Source of the DNA: Morella rubra
Taxonomy: Eukaryota > Streptophyta > Magnoliopsida > Fagales > Myricaceae
Assembly (NCBI GenBank): GCA_003952965.2
Contig: RXIC02000409.1
Span: 124,001 to 188,000, forward strand
Length of the DNA stretch: 64,000 nt
Direction of reading: 5' to 3'
Both the position numbers and the translations under genes were made by a program. The stretch's first letter is position 1, and each line of letters begins with the position of its first letter. This document shows positions 12,259 to 25,324 of the stretch, piece by piece. The notes beneath the pieces are model-generated. The model was not told where the DNA came from. It ran no database searches and was given only the letters and a program-made list of their open reading frames with translations.

Positions 12259-15200
12259 CTAAACCATTCGCAAGAGTTCCTGGACAATCTCAGACATTGA
12301 TGGCCTGAATTCCGGCTCTCGCTGAAAAGAGAATGGATATTATGTGAGTGGTAGCTAAAAATTCTAGATTAGCACAATAGTCTGTCAATTACACGCTAGA
12401 TTGGCAATAAATTGAAGTCAATATGCTTTAAAAGATTTACAAATGAAAGGTTTGATTTGGTGCACTAGAGGGAACTTAGTTTTGCATGCCAGAAAACATT
12501 CTGTTTCTCCGAATGGTTGTGTATAATTCAAAGGCCTGGGAAAGGGGCAAGGGCAGATAGCATGCCAAAATAGGAACAGAACTTCTGAAATTTCCTGAGA
12601 TGCACCATAATTCAAAGACCATAAAAATGCCCTCACCTGTACACATGAGGAAATAACATCAGCAAAACGTGATAAGGACTTGATAGGATATGCTCCTTTC
12701 AATGACGGATCAGCCATCCTTGCTAATGCATCAATATCATGAAGCTGAGGAATTGCCCATCTCACCAAAAATTGCTCCCCTCGTGGCCGTGACCTTACAT
12801 TATTATTCAAGAGAAAACAGTTTGAGCTAGGGATGAGTTCAATTGGGCAAATTGTGGCAAGCAAAAGATCAGTGCATAAGACATGCATTTTCTCTAGACT
12901 CTAACAGGGATGCTAACCTGTCGTATGACTTCCTCCCTGTGAGGAGCTCCAACATTACAACTCCAAAGCTAAAGACATCACTCCGGTAAGTATAGCTTCC
13001 CGACTCAAATTCCGGGGCACCATAACCATAAGCAGTGAGAAGTCGTCCAGACAACTGAAATTAAATCCACCAACATCATACACATATTCTGTAGAATTAT
13101 AACATATGCTTTCATGCTTGATTTTCTGTCAAGCGATACCAAATAACATTGCATAGGTTTCTCCACAAAATCCATGCAATTTTTATTAGCTCACAACATT
13201 GACACATCTAACAAGTCAGAATGAGGAATATATCTACCAATAATAAGTAATAGGACATTAGGCCCTCGAAAGTCATAAATATCCATTTTCTAATTCTTTT
13301 CAACAAACAAAACATCTGGGGCATGTTCGTTTTCACAATTATTCTAAAATACAAATGTATTCACAAAATCAACATCCAAAATCTTAAAAATTTACACACA
13401 AACACCAATACATTTTACACAATCTTCCAACAACTTTTCACAAAAATTCTAATACAGTTTCAAAAAAAAATTATAACAAATATTCTCTCTATACTTTTTC
13501 ACCTAACTCCAATACTTTTTTATTAAACAATTACATCAAATCATCTCTCTCTACACCTTTTTACAAACTCCAACAAAAATTAAATATCTTTAAAACTTTT
13601 CACTAACCTTTACACAAAAACCTATAAAACTCTAATTTACATAAATATTCACAATTCTACTAAAGTCCTACAGTTTTTTACAAAACGAACACCCTCCTGG
13701 TTTCCGGTTTACAACATCAAGAAAGGATCAAAAGTACATAGAGGGCGAGACAGCAAGTCTAGCTTTCAATATCACTTAAGGACCATTTACAAGTTTATCT
13801 AAAGCAATCTTCCCTCTTCAGAGCACCTAAATGTATTTTCGATTCAAACTCGATGTTAACTAAATCTTGAGAAGAACCACCAAGGGTTACCAAGCCTCAA
13901 GAATTAGGATGCACATTGTAGAAAACTTGTTAATATACTTCAGGCGGCAATGCAAGAATAGGGAAGATTGTGGTTTTGAAGTGTCCTCTATTCAGGACTG
14001 AACTCATTTTAATCATTACAAGGGGCAAAGGGTATTTCCTGGAAGCTAACATGGCTACACCATGGCCCATGACAGTTGTATCAGACATAGAAAGAGTGTG
14101 GTTGAGAAGAAACAGTATGCCATGATGGTTGTATCAGATGTAGAGAGAAGAGCAGGAAACAGTGCCCTAATGATAGTATCAGAGAGAGAGAGAGAGAATG
14201 TCCAAGGTCACAACTATAAAAAACTCCCATTGATAATGTTAAGATTTCCCATTGGTAATTTCTTTTGCGCTGGAGGGTGTGATTCAATATGAAAGATCAA
14301 CCAAGCTAAGCACTGCATCAAAAACATCTACCTCTTAAGAGCCATAAATTGGAGGCAATACACATTTAAAGAAGCTCCACATCCAAGCCCAGGAACAACA
14401 ACTAGTTCCTGTCCTCAAGCAAGACATCGGAATCCCTGATCACCAAAAGGAGATGATTTCTTTCTCCAGTTTTACCTCCCAAATTACATTCCTAAAGATC
14501 CAATACAATCAAGCAATTTCCTATATCTTCAGCATCTTAGCTGCAGGGTTTCCATAGCATGAAAATTACAAACTTGATCAGTTGCATTCCATCAAAATTG
14601 TCTACTAAAATGAAACACAAATTGCAATCGGTGTGAGAAAACATTCTCCAAAAAATGGTAAAAATATATATGTAGTAGTAACTTAAACAAACAGAAGGTG
14701 AACATCGTGAACTCAAAATTACCTGATTCACTGAAGCAGATGATAGTAAAGGAGCCAAACCACAGTCTGAGACACGCACTTCAAGCTTCCCATCAAGGAG
14801 AAGATTGGCAGACTTGAAATTTCGATGAACAATGGGTGGCTGACAAATCTCATGCAAGTACCTTCACCACAAAAGAGCGGAAAATCAGTTTCTACTCGAT
14901 TAAACATGTATGTGAGCGGATCTCCTCACACTAGTGCACTGTAACAAGCAAGTTATGAGCCCTTTTAGAGATCGTCTAATGTCACCAACATAAGAGACAA
15001 ATCAAAGAAACCTGTTTCCTACCTCCAAGCCTAACATGAGCCGTATATCTAAGTGACCAACAAATCCCATCAGAAAATTCAAGTTTGCCATATTTTATAT
15101 CTGAGTCAGTTGTTCAACTTACTCTAGGGCTCTTGCAGCCCCAAGCGCAACCTGAATACGTGTTTTCCACGAAAGTCTCTTATGAATCTCATCATCCACA

Positions 15201-18200
15201 TGCAGTGCATCATGAAGTGTCCCATTTCTGCAATACTCATACACAAGCAGTTGCTGTCCATGCTCAGCACAGTAACCCACAAGCTTCACAATATTGGAAT
15301 GGTGAAGTTTAGAGATGCTAGAAACTAGCCCGAAAAAGTCCTCCTCACTCTGCTGCCTGGAAACCTTAGTGTCCAGTTTCTTGATTGCCAGTAGCTATAA
15401 AGAATCAAGAAGAGGCAGATTAGAAGTTAGGATCTCAATTTGTTATGTGCGCAACTAGACACACCATGCCACCCATGAGAGGGGAGGCTATTTACTTCGG
15501 GAAATCTTACCTTTCCATCAGGGAGCTCGGCCCTATAAACACTACCAAGCAAACCTTCCCCAATCAAACTTTCTTCAGAAAAGCTATTTGTATACTGTTG
15601 AAGCAACGCGACAGTGAAAACCTCTGCAGACCTTGTGTTCAGACCCTTTGCAGGATGTCTACTTGTACGTACTTCTACAGGCACCATTGGTTTCCCACTG
15701 ACCTTCTCTACCGGAAAGAATGGAGGAGGTGGTGGTGGCAAGAAGTTCATATCCATGCTGATCATGTCCATCTCACTGGACACTTCAGACATTGTTTTCA
15801 TATCAAACTCTTGTTCGCTCTGAAGCTTTGGAAGTACAACCTTTCTTCCATTTTCTGCCACATGCTTATCTAGTGGTTTCATAACTGGCTCTCTTGGAAC
15901 TGCTTAAAACGTTCAAAAAGCCAGATTCAAGTAAAACACAGAGACAAGGAAATTCTAAAAAGATTGAAAAAAGGAGAATCGACAATAACTACCTTTCTCC
16001 TTTGGAGCATTTTCCAGACCCAAAGATTCACTGTACTTAGGCTTTTCTCTAGCGCCCTTATAAGCACCACTAACTTGCCTCTCAGCATTCTTTTTCTCTT
16101 GCTTTCCTTTCAAGCATTTCGACAAAAAGAGACTCAACCCACACACAATTAATATGAAAGCCCCTATAATCGCAATCCAAGTCACCTTCTTGGCAGTGAA
16201 AAACTTCCCAGATCTTGTAGACTTCCCGATTTCTGGAATAGAAGGTCCATTTGCTGGTAATTCGGGGGCTTCTGCCAACTGTGGTGCTGATGCAATGGAA
16301 GGAGCTCCAGCTGGGGGTGTTGGAATAACTGTAGTATTAAATGGATTTCCATCTTTTCTGCACAATAGATGCTCCATTTATCAAAAGAAGCAATGGAGAA
16401 GTACGACCGTACAGATACTTTGAGAAGATGGACCATTGAGAATGCAAATTTAAGGCATAACATTCAATCTTAATACAGAAAAATGGGAAATTTAGTAGCT
16501 TTACTATTACAGTAGTATCCCACTGTTCCTCTGTCACTATTCCACTAGTCAAAATGATAACATACATATCCAGGTCTGGAATGACAGATTGGTTGGAAAA
16601 GATTTGTCAGGTCTGGACTACTTTTGCACTTAAAAAGAAAGGGAAGAAAGATGAAAAATGAAAGGTAAATCCATGCTCATAATGTACACAAAATATTCAT
16701 GAATGTCCAAACAGAAAAAGAAACATCCCTGGTCTCACCTGAAATTCGGAATACTCAGCAATTTCACAGGTACAGGTCCAGAAAATAGATTGTTCTCTAT
16801 GTTTCTACACAACAATAATAACAGAATTTGTGAGTTGCCGAAGGCAGCACGTAGTTCCTCCTCCCAACTTCTAAACCAAGATAACATCCCGCAACAGAAA
16901 ATCGCCAAGAACATTGTTAATGCAATTTAAAAACAAAAATCAAATAGGAGGAAGAAGGGTACAGATCCTGCAGGGGAAGACCCTGTACCACGTCTAGGGT
17001 CCCAGAAAGTTGATTGTCCTGCAAGTGCCTGCATAGAAACCGTAGAATTAATTAACATTAGTAAATAGAGTGGGTCTACAAAAAAGAATCTTAAGAGATA
17101 ATCACTCACAATGTGGAAAGAGATGACAAATTTCCCAATGACGGAGGCAACTGACCACTTAAATTGTTGCTTGACAGATCTCTGCACCATAATACACAAT
17201 CACAATCGCAGAAATAGAAGGGTAAGACGAAGCAAATGCCATGTGAACTAAAAGAAAATGCATACAAGTTTATCAAACCAGGAAGCTGTTGAAAGGCATC
17301 TGGAATTCCTCCAGTTAGAAGGTTATTGTTTAACGACCTGGGGCAAAGAATTAGAGGTCAGATGAAGAAAAAGATAATAAGAAACCAATAAGAACTATCC
17401 AACAGGATACTAAAGTTTCAATTCTTCCAAGAAGATGATTTTTGGAAAATAGTTTCCATGTTCTCCTATGTTTGGTGCACTGAAAAATCCTAGTCAATGG
17501 AACACATTTTCCTGTTCAACTGAAAATTGAAGCCCAAGTGGCAGAAAAAGACTTCTGCTTAAAGTGAGGGAGAGATTTGAGAAAGAAGAGAGCAAAATAT
17601 GAGAAGCAAAAGAAGAAGAGTTCATTTCCAGAATTTAAGCTTCATTCAGGAAATGAAGGTGTTCAGAGCTTTAGTTCGGAGCAAACTTTAACTAAAACTT
17701 ACAATTCCATCAATTGACTTGACGAGGACAAAGCATCGGGGATGCTTCCAGTGAATTTGTTACCCGAGAGAGAACTGAAGGATTATAATGATAAGACTCA
17801 GATATTTTCAAATCGGAAATTAACAAACACAACAGAATATAATTGGTTCACTAAATCAGCTCTCTCATGGATATGAGAGTCAAGGAGTTTAAACATACAA
17901 GTTCCTGATAGTAAGGGGAAAACTGGATGGAATCATCCCGCCAATGTGGTTGTTGCTCAAATCTCTGCTTCAGAATGTAGTACAAAGCTTTATGAGATTA
18001 CATATAGAGACATTCAATAGTTAAACTAATACCAGCAATTTAATTTAATAGCTCCTTCTCAATATGCTCGCGGATGTAATGAGTTTAGATGCAATTCATA
18101 AACCAGGAATCCAATCTTCCATTCCTTAAAAATCACAGAGTTCAACAGCACCCTAAATTATGTCACTCAGGCTTAATAAGCCAAAAATAACCACCCCCAG

Positions 18201-19349
18201 CTCCCAGTGAAATTATAGATCCCCTTTAAGATTAAACAATTCCATCTAATGGAGCATGATAGGTATGTATGATAGCATCTACTGTAAAAGGAATATCAAA
18301 ATCACAGCTCATTTTTCACGAAATACGTTTGCTAACAGTGTCAAAATGAGGTGTATCCAGTTGAAACTTTGACAGTAGCAAGTACATATAAATTAGTTCT
18401 CAAGACAGTAATCTCACCCAAATTTGATTCAGATAACTGTGAAAATACTCGCTCCAAATGCTATTAACCTCACTCGTATTGAAACTCCACGCATGCACTT
18501 ATGACACAGAAACTACAGAAAAAGCAAAACACGTACACTGCTAAGATCGATCCAAAGTCTCCCAAGCTATTGCCCAACTCTCCTCCCAAATTTACGCCAC
18601 TAAGTCGTCTGTCAACCGAAACAACTCAGAAGATCAAAAAAAGAATGACAAACAAAAGCAAAATAAATAAAAGAGTGATAATCAACATACAGTTCAGTTA
18701 TGTTTGAGAAGACGCACTGAACACCTTGCCACATATCCCCGCACGGGTCTCCTCCAACAAGAAGCCACCCAAGAAGTGGCGGGTACCCCAGAGCAACATA
18801 TAAGCTATTAATTGCCAAAACTGGAAACGAAAGAGACACAACAAGATAATTTAAATTACACTGCGTTAAATTTGTCTCATCACGGTAAACCTCCGAAAGA
18901 ACCAACCATGTTCAAAGTTCGACCTAACAAAGGTGGAGAATTAGTTTGACAAGGATGCTAATGAATCCACTAACATTCTCCAGATGTCATTCTTCGGGCA
19001 TTCAAAATTAATATCGAGACATGGACAAGCAGCGTTAACATATGCTGGCAGAGGAAAAAAGAAAATAACCAAATATGATTCAATGCTACCAACCCTTGTT
19101 TTGAGTTCGGTTTGCAGAAAAAATTAACAGAACAAGAAGAAATCTTAAACAAAGATGCCACTTTCAATCATTTTCCTTTTACTTTCCCAAACACCAATCA
19201 GAGCACTGTGAGACAAACATATTGAGAAAATGTAAGCTCTGTACTATACCATCTCGAGGGTCAGTCAGCCCAACACAAAATCTCGCCGAGAGATTCAATA
19301 ACAACGCAAGACAAACCCCCGCGTATAAACTCCGCTTAACGCAACCCAT
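12259..19349 (-). CDS. STRUBBELIG-receptor-family LRR receptor-like kinase (atypical kinase)
   Basis: Plasma-membrane LRR receptor-like protein of the STRUBBELIG/SRF family, which acts in tissue morphogenesis and stress or immune signalling (family knowledge). Exons: 19349-19250, 18820-18691, 18608-18537, 17964-17899, 17774-17703, 17337-17266, 17181-17110, 17028-16963, 16804-16739, 16357-15993, 15899-15511, 15394-15123, 14861-14723, 13054-12918, 12793-12637, 12321-12259; 746 codons including stop, all phases consistent. Signal peptide about residues 1-28; LRR N-terminal cap in exon 2 ([14 protein letters not shown]); LRRs in 66- or 72-nt exons 3-9; Pro-rich region; membrane segment about 299-318; kinase-like domain from about 470. 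The glycine loop GEGLLG (474-479) and Lys495 are present, but HRD is HRN (593-595) and DFG is DCG (613-615), as is usual in SRF proteins. The tail stops soon after the kinase domain (ELLRMV). The ATG at 19349 was chosen because it directly precedes the signal peptide. The SRF number cannot be assigned with confidence. Confidence 0.93.
13318..13694. mobile_element. AT-rich MITE-like element (family A) in the receptor-kinase intron 13
   Basis: About 375 bp with inverted ends: the left end reads GGCATGTTCGTTTT and the right end AAAACGAACACCC, sharing a 10-bp inverted TGTTCGTTTT. The inside is AT-rich and non-coding. A diverged copy in the same orientation lies at about 35605-36000, with shared words such as ATCCAAAATCTTAAAAATT and AACAATTACATCAAATCATC in the same order. 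It accounts for much of the 1668-nt intron. Superfamily and target-site duplication were not resolved. Confidence 0.6.
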
Positions 19350-19377
19350 TTCCTCAGCAGAACCCACTTCCAAGATC

Positions 19378-19422
19378 TCAGCTTTCTTTTCTCTCGCACT
19401 CTTTTCTTAGGACTTCTGTCAT
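19378..19422 (-). promoter_or_regulatory. Upstream ORF of 14 codons in the receptor-kinase leader
   Basis: A short ATG-to-TGA frame ends 28 nt before the main ATG at 19349. A plausible 3' splice site (TATTTCAG followed by GAATTTG at about 19441) lies just upstream, so the leader may contain an intron and the uORF would remain in the spliced mRNA. That the leader includes this stretch is inferred. Confidence 0.35.
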
Positions 19423-22400
19423 GGACCAACCGACAAATTCCTGAAATATGCAAACACAAAGTAAACAATACAGAAACTTAGTTAAAAACAAATAAAAAAT
19501 AAAACTAGTACACTTCCCAGCAATTTCTGAAAAGAAAAGACCACGGTAATGCTTAGAGCCAATTAGAAAACTGAAAGTTCTGCAAAATGAGGAAGAAGCT
19601 ACAGACCCGAAGAAGCTCCAAGGTATGAGAAACGCAAGCTTAGGAAAGATTGAGGGAACAACGTTGGGAAATAACTGTAGCCGAGATGGGAAATAAGAAA
19701 AGGGAAAGAAAGTCAAGGATTTGATGGCCGTGAAATCTCCTTCAAAGCTAAAGGAGGAGAGCGTCCCCAAGTTGGAACAACAAACTTGGGCTTCTCTGCG
19801 AGGCTGCGAGCAGGCTAAACGTCGTTCTTTTCTGAAAAAAGTGAGAGGGAGCACTGTTTATTAAAAGCCGCACTGGAACGTATCTTTTTGAACGCGAGTT
19901 TTAAAACTAAAAATCAGGTTCAGTGGCATCAGCCTCCAACGTTAGATTTGGAACGCCACCTGGCCCCCCTCGGACTATGCTCGTATATGTTATCAATCCG
20001 TTCCTGCCTCCTGGTATTGAGAAAATATTGTCGCAGATATTTTTATTTGAACTGCCCATAAATATATAAGAAAAATCAGCTTGAATTCAAATAATTCTCA
20101 ACTAAAAAAGGCACAAATATTAATATTATGAGTAGGAGGAGTAATTTGAGATAATAAGCGGCTCTTCCTACTGCCATAAATTATTAACTCTATCTAAATT
20201 ATGATGAACGATTGGTATAATTATTATTATTATTATTATTTCCAATAATATTTTTTTCTATTTTAATATGAATGAAAAATACATTATCCTTGACATCAAA
20301 AGAGCAATATTTTTGCTTTTGTATATACTTCAGGGATGCGGTTATTTTTTTAACTAGTAAATGGCTTTAATAGAATGTACGAGAAAAGTATCGTCCTCCA
20401 ACTGGAGACAGCTTTAATCACGGAATAAATCTAGACTTAGTGGAACTCAAAGAGGTAATGTGGATGATATGGTCATGGTCCCGGCGTGCTAAAAAATAGC
20501 AGCATCACACCTGTCTCCCGGCCACGCCATGTTACAAAAATTGACATTTTGGCCTTATCTTTTCTTTTTTCTTTTTGCGAATGCCGGAGTTATAAGGAAA
20601 TGAACCCAAAGTTATGAGGCTGTCGCGTATAATATAACCATTAAACATAATTGTGGGTACAATTTGACACGATGACTAGTGTGTTGGTACGTAATTACTA
20701 ATCCGCATTCTACGAATTTACCTTATGGAGCATTGGAAGCACAAAGTTGGCTCTTCGTGACACGTAAAATGGGGACGACACTTCTGTTCCATGTAAAACC
20801 CTCCCTCGATCTTTTTAAATTTTTTGTGGGTTTAATTAGCTTTTATGTCACATGCATGCATGATTTCAGTCTTGGAAATTTCATTTGGAAAAGAGGGCGG
20901 AAGCTTAAATGATAGAAAGCTTGAACAAGCTGTTGAAGTATTAAAGACGCCAAAAAGAAAAAGCATAAACGCTATAGCTTTAACTAGAAGAAATGTGGGG
21001 TAGTCTTCAATCCCATCAGAATATTAAGGGTTTAGTTTATGGTTAATGGGTCTGAGAGTATCACATTCATATAGTTAGCTGCCGATGTGGCTGGGGGCCG
21101 GAAGGATAATAATCAGTGGACTAAACCATATTGATTATAAGTACTCTCTCAGTAAACCCTTTTAACCGAGTCCCTCCATTTGTCAAGTCGTGCAAGAATT
21201 GGTTCCCCTTGCGTGCAAATCACATTTTGAGTGCAGTACTGAGCAATGTTTCTTAAACTCCTGCAAAACAAAACAGACAATCGAGTAATCTATGAGCTGC
21301 TGTTGTAAACTTGTGTACCGAGTCAGACCACTGGAATAAATGGCTTTCGAAGGCAAGCTCGGACTGCCATTAATTTGTTTTGTTGCCAAACTTCTATAGA
21401 CGCTGTATTATTTAGGGTTCAGGGTCATGAGAAATATATATATCCTTTTTTAAGGCAATTAGGCAGCTTGTCGTCTTAGGTTTGGGCTCTCGTTATTTGC
21501 TAGCAGAGAACATTTCTTGTCCTTGGGGCCATCTTCAGCGTGTGCACATGCTTCCCTGCGATATATATAGAACATCAACATCAACGTGTTAATTATTAGG
21601 CTAATTGCAGGCGAGATTTCAGGCTATAGCTTACCAAACGACACAGCTAGAATTCAACACGAGTCACCGCTATTCAGTGTTGAATATGAAGTTGGCAGCG
21701 TAAAATTTTGGACAGTATAAACTTGTTTACTGTATACTAAAATTTAAAGTCGGTTCTATCTGCTTTTAATTCGCGTCATTTTTATGAGTTAAAAAGTTTC
21801 ATCTTAACAATTACATTGCACTTGATTATCTAGAAACTAGAAAGTAGCAAATTCTTTATTGTGTGACTGCTAAACGATTGATGTAGAGGATCATTCATAA
21901 ATGAAAAATGAAAAATGAAAAATCTCTCTCTGTGTTTATAAAACTCAGGTTGTCTCGAGATACTATATAATTTCAGATTAAAATAATATCCAACCGACAA
22001 AAATTCCCACTATTCAGAATCTGATTATTGTTGTTGAGATCATAAATTTCAAGCGACCGAACAAATTAAGAAAGCTCTAATTGAAGCTTGTGGAAATAGC
22101 TGCATATTTTCTCGAACTACTTACCAACAAACATGTGAACTTTTGTCTTGGGAGTAATGTTATTATTTGTCCCCTAACTATGCATCAATTTCAAACTCGC
22201 CCTCTAATTATGAAAACTGCAATCATTCAAATGGCATTAGAAATGTGAGAAAGTCCATAAAAAAAATAATGTTTTTCAAATAAAACTATTAAAACTCTAT
22301 TTCAATAATCTATATATTTTTAATTTATTTCTTAAATATTTATTTTTAAAAAAATTATCTTGGATGGACATTTTAGTCGTTTTACATGTATTTCCGTCTA

Positions 22401-24419
22401 AATTAACAACTAATTTATATAAGAGGCGAATATTGATGATTTTCGAAAGTTATAGAACATAAATCGTAGTTTTTATGGTTAAAAGGGCAAGATTGAATTT
22501 GGACGATAGTTAGGGAGTCAATTATGATATTACTCCCTTTTTCTTATCTTTTTTATCACACTTTGTGGTTATGGGTGCACTTTTGTCCAAAATAACAGTT
22601 GCGTACATATCGAGTGCGTGTTGCTTGTTAGTTTCATCTAAGTCTCACAAAATTCTTGCTAACCAAGATGGTTGTCGTTGGAGTGGACAATTTTTAAGAC
22701 ATTAATTCCAATTTAAACTTTTGTTTCTATAAAGAAAAAGAAAACTATCGCAATACATGTTTATGTTTTTTTGGTAATTTTACAACACATGTTAATCAAA
22801 GGCTAAAGGTAGTTGATGTTTTGCTCTCAAACTATGAGTTCAATGTAAACTATAAGTTCAATGTAAGTTAAGTGTTCAACTATTAATTCCCGCACAAACT
22901 ATCAAAATTTATTAATATGAACTCTCTGATAGAATCTAGCAATCAAAATTATGACACGTTATCCATTTTATGCTTGTTTCAACAGTGAAATATGGTTAAA
23001 AGGGTGCAAAGTGATGAATTAAAATAATTTAAGATCATAGTGTGACAAAATTAGTAGTTTAGCTTTGTAAATCACATTTGCCTCTTAGAAGTTCTCCGAA
23101 TCTCCCTTGATGGAGCCATTTTTAACTAGCCTATCATAGCATCTACTGGGTCAAGAGCCTGAAGGAGCTAAACTTGAAGTTCAGCACTTTAAATGGGTTG
23201 AAAGGCCCAAGCTCTCATTCATTCCTCCTACAAGTAAAGTAAACAGGTTAGGATTCAGAGTCCTTCTCCATAAGGAGATTTTTTTGGCGCCATTGTTAGC
23301 TGCCCTTATTTGATATCTTTTTTTTTCTCTCTCCAATTTTATTCTTCGACCCCCTTTTTCATGTGTGCCTCCTTTGGTTATCCTCCCTCCTTTGTCGTCT
23401 AGGTCGAGGGCTTCTTGGGCCTTGGTCCCAATTTTTCCTTCAAGCCTCATCACCCTTAAGACCTTTTTCGTCTCATCCACCTTTTATCAAAAGTCAACGT
23501 TGTCAGAATTAGTCTCTTCCAGGACGGCTTAAGTCAACCACTCTTACCTTTTCCTTTTTCTTTTTACTTTCTCGCCCATTAATTAGCGAATGAATGGAGA
23601 ATAATCGTAATTTCTTATGTAAGCTTTCTTTACCCGATAAAGTATGGATTTCAAGTTATTTTATAGATTTCCAATCACCAAGAGACGCATGCCATATTAG
23701 ATGGGCTAATTCGTGCCTAACTACTTTGGGTCTCTAACTATGGGTTTTTGTAATATGGAAAAATTACTCCTCCATCATCCCTAATCAAAATACAATTATT
23801 GGATTGACTTCATATATTAAAAAATGTAATGTTATACGAAAGAATGCATGTTCATGCTTTGCCCTCAGTGGATGCTCAACCTCAAGCAGACCTTAGACGA
23901 TTGCTTCTCCTGTTGATAAGAATTATAAAAAATATCCACAAAGACCGCAGCCCGCAGTCATTGAAGCCCGCCAACTACTCCCTTGACAAATGACATGCAA
24001 CGGATCTTTCTTTCAGGATTCGGCCTTCTTTTTTCGTCATCTTTCATCGTTTAGGCAAAGCAGTGAATTACAGAGAGATTTGAGATACAGAGCAAGACAT
24101 AAATCGGGACTAAAACTAGTTACATTTTTTTTCTACACATATCTCCCGTCTACAGTTTGGATATTCTATATGGTATTTACGGTCTCTCCACGAGTGGCTA
24201 TGTATAAAAACCTAGAAGTGTCGTTTACTTTTGCGGCTGTGTACGACACACTCTTCCTTGTCGTGAATCACGAGGCTCTAGTTAAATACTCCAAACCTCT
24301 CCCTGCACATTCATCACTCTTGTGGGGTCGAACAATTGACTGCATAAATGTACGTCCAACTGCATGATCCACCCAATTTATTACTCCCATAGCCCCGTCT
24401 CATGAATTAGGTTGGTGAT

Positions 24420-24700
24420 GAATCAAAATTTCCTATAATTTTTTTGGTGATACTGAAAACATTAATTTTTAATAGTGGTCATGTTTGCAAATTAAATTTT
24501 TTTTGAGAATTTTAAGAATATCGTGAAAATTGAGGTAGATGAGAATTGTATTGAATTTTGAGATAAAGTAATGTAAAGTAAAATTTTATTGAAATTGATA
24601 AATAAAAAAAAGAGAGAAAATAAACTATGTAAATGAATTTTTATATTTTTTAACATAAAACTAAATAATTTAATGAGAGATAGATATGATTTTTATTTAT
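24420..24700. repeat. AT-rich MITE-like repeat, family B in reverse orientation
   Basis: The words GTGAAAATTGAGGTAGATGA and TAAAATTTTATTGAAATTGA parallel those at about 50990-51110 and 55490-55560. It contains no frame. Assignment to the family is by eye and the ends are uncertain. Confidence 0.35.
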
Positions 24701-25324
24701 TTATTTGATAAAGATTTAAGTTAGTTATATCTGAATTAGATCAAGCAGACAGACCATGTTCATCTAAATCTAAGACGAATACGGCTCAATCATTTTCTTA
24801 GATTCCAGAGTCTAAAAGGGTCAAAGCAATGCTCGCGGCTGGATCACTGGGTAGCAGTGACGTACCCCACACACGTTCCTTCAGAAAAATAGGAGTGGGT
24901 GGCTACAGTCTACTGGCTTCGGTGGACCGCCTACGCTGATTGGACATATCATATGATGATTCACATGCAGCAACGGCTGCACTATCACGCCCTTAGCCCT
25001 TAGGCCATAAAATGCGCCGCTAGTCAATAAACCCAGTGAAAAATGACAAGGCCCAGATCACGAGCCCAAAAAAAACAAAAAGGAAAATATAACAAATTTC
25101 ATTGACCCGCTGACAAAACCACATACAAATCTTTCAGTCACCAGTCTTTTACTTGTCTTTCCAGTTCGACCACTTCACTGGTCTGGGACGTGTCTTTCTA
25201 TCCGCAGCTTCGGGCTCCAATGGTGTCTCATCCTTGAGCTCAACCCAGTAATACCATAGATACTAGTGGCCTCAAGGTTTTTTCTTGCTTTGTTTTGTTG
25301 TTTTTTTTGTATGTAAAAGGTGTA

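Larger units (their letters stand above)
19350..25180. other. Intergenic region upstream of the receptor kinase, no gene recognised
   Basis: The first 500 bp probably hold the leader and promoter of the minus-strand receptor kinase. Beyond that the sequence is AT-rich with short decayed frames only. It holds an (ATT)n microsatellite at about 20219-20240, a triplicated AAAAATG-like 7-mer at 21899-21924, short near-repeats containing AAGTTCAATGTAA around 22840-22870, and a reverse-oriented AT-rich repeat copy at about 24420-24700. A minus-strand frame at 23181-23480 matches nothing I recognise. Confidence 0.6.

Noticed and set aside
23181-23480. 99-codon minus-strand basic frame
   Set aside because: Lys/Arg/Gly-rich and faintly like a retroelement gag linker, but no domain motif and no flanking element.
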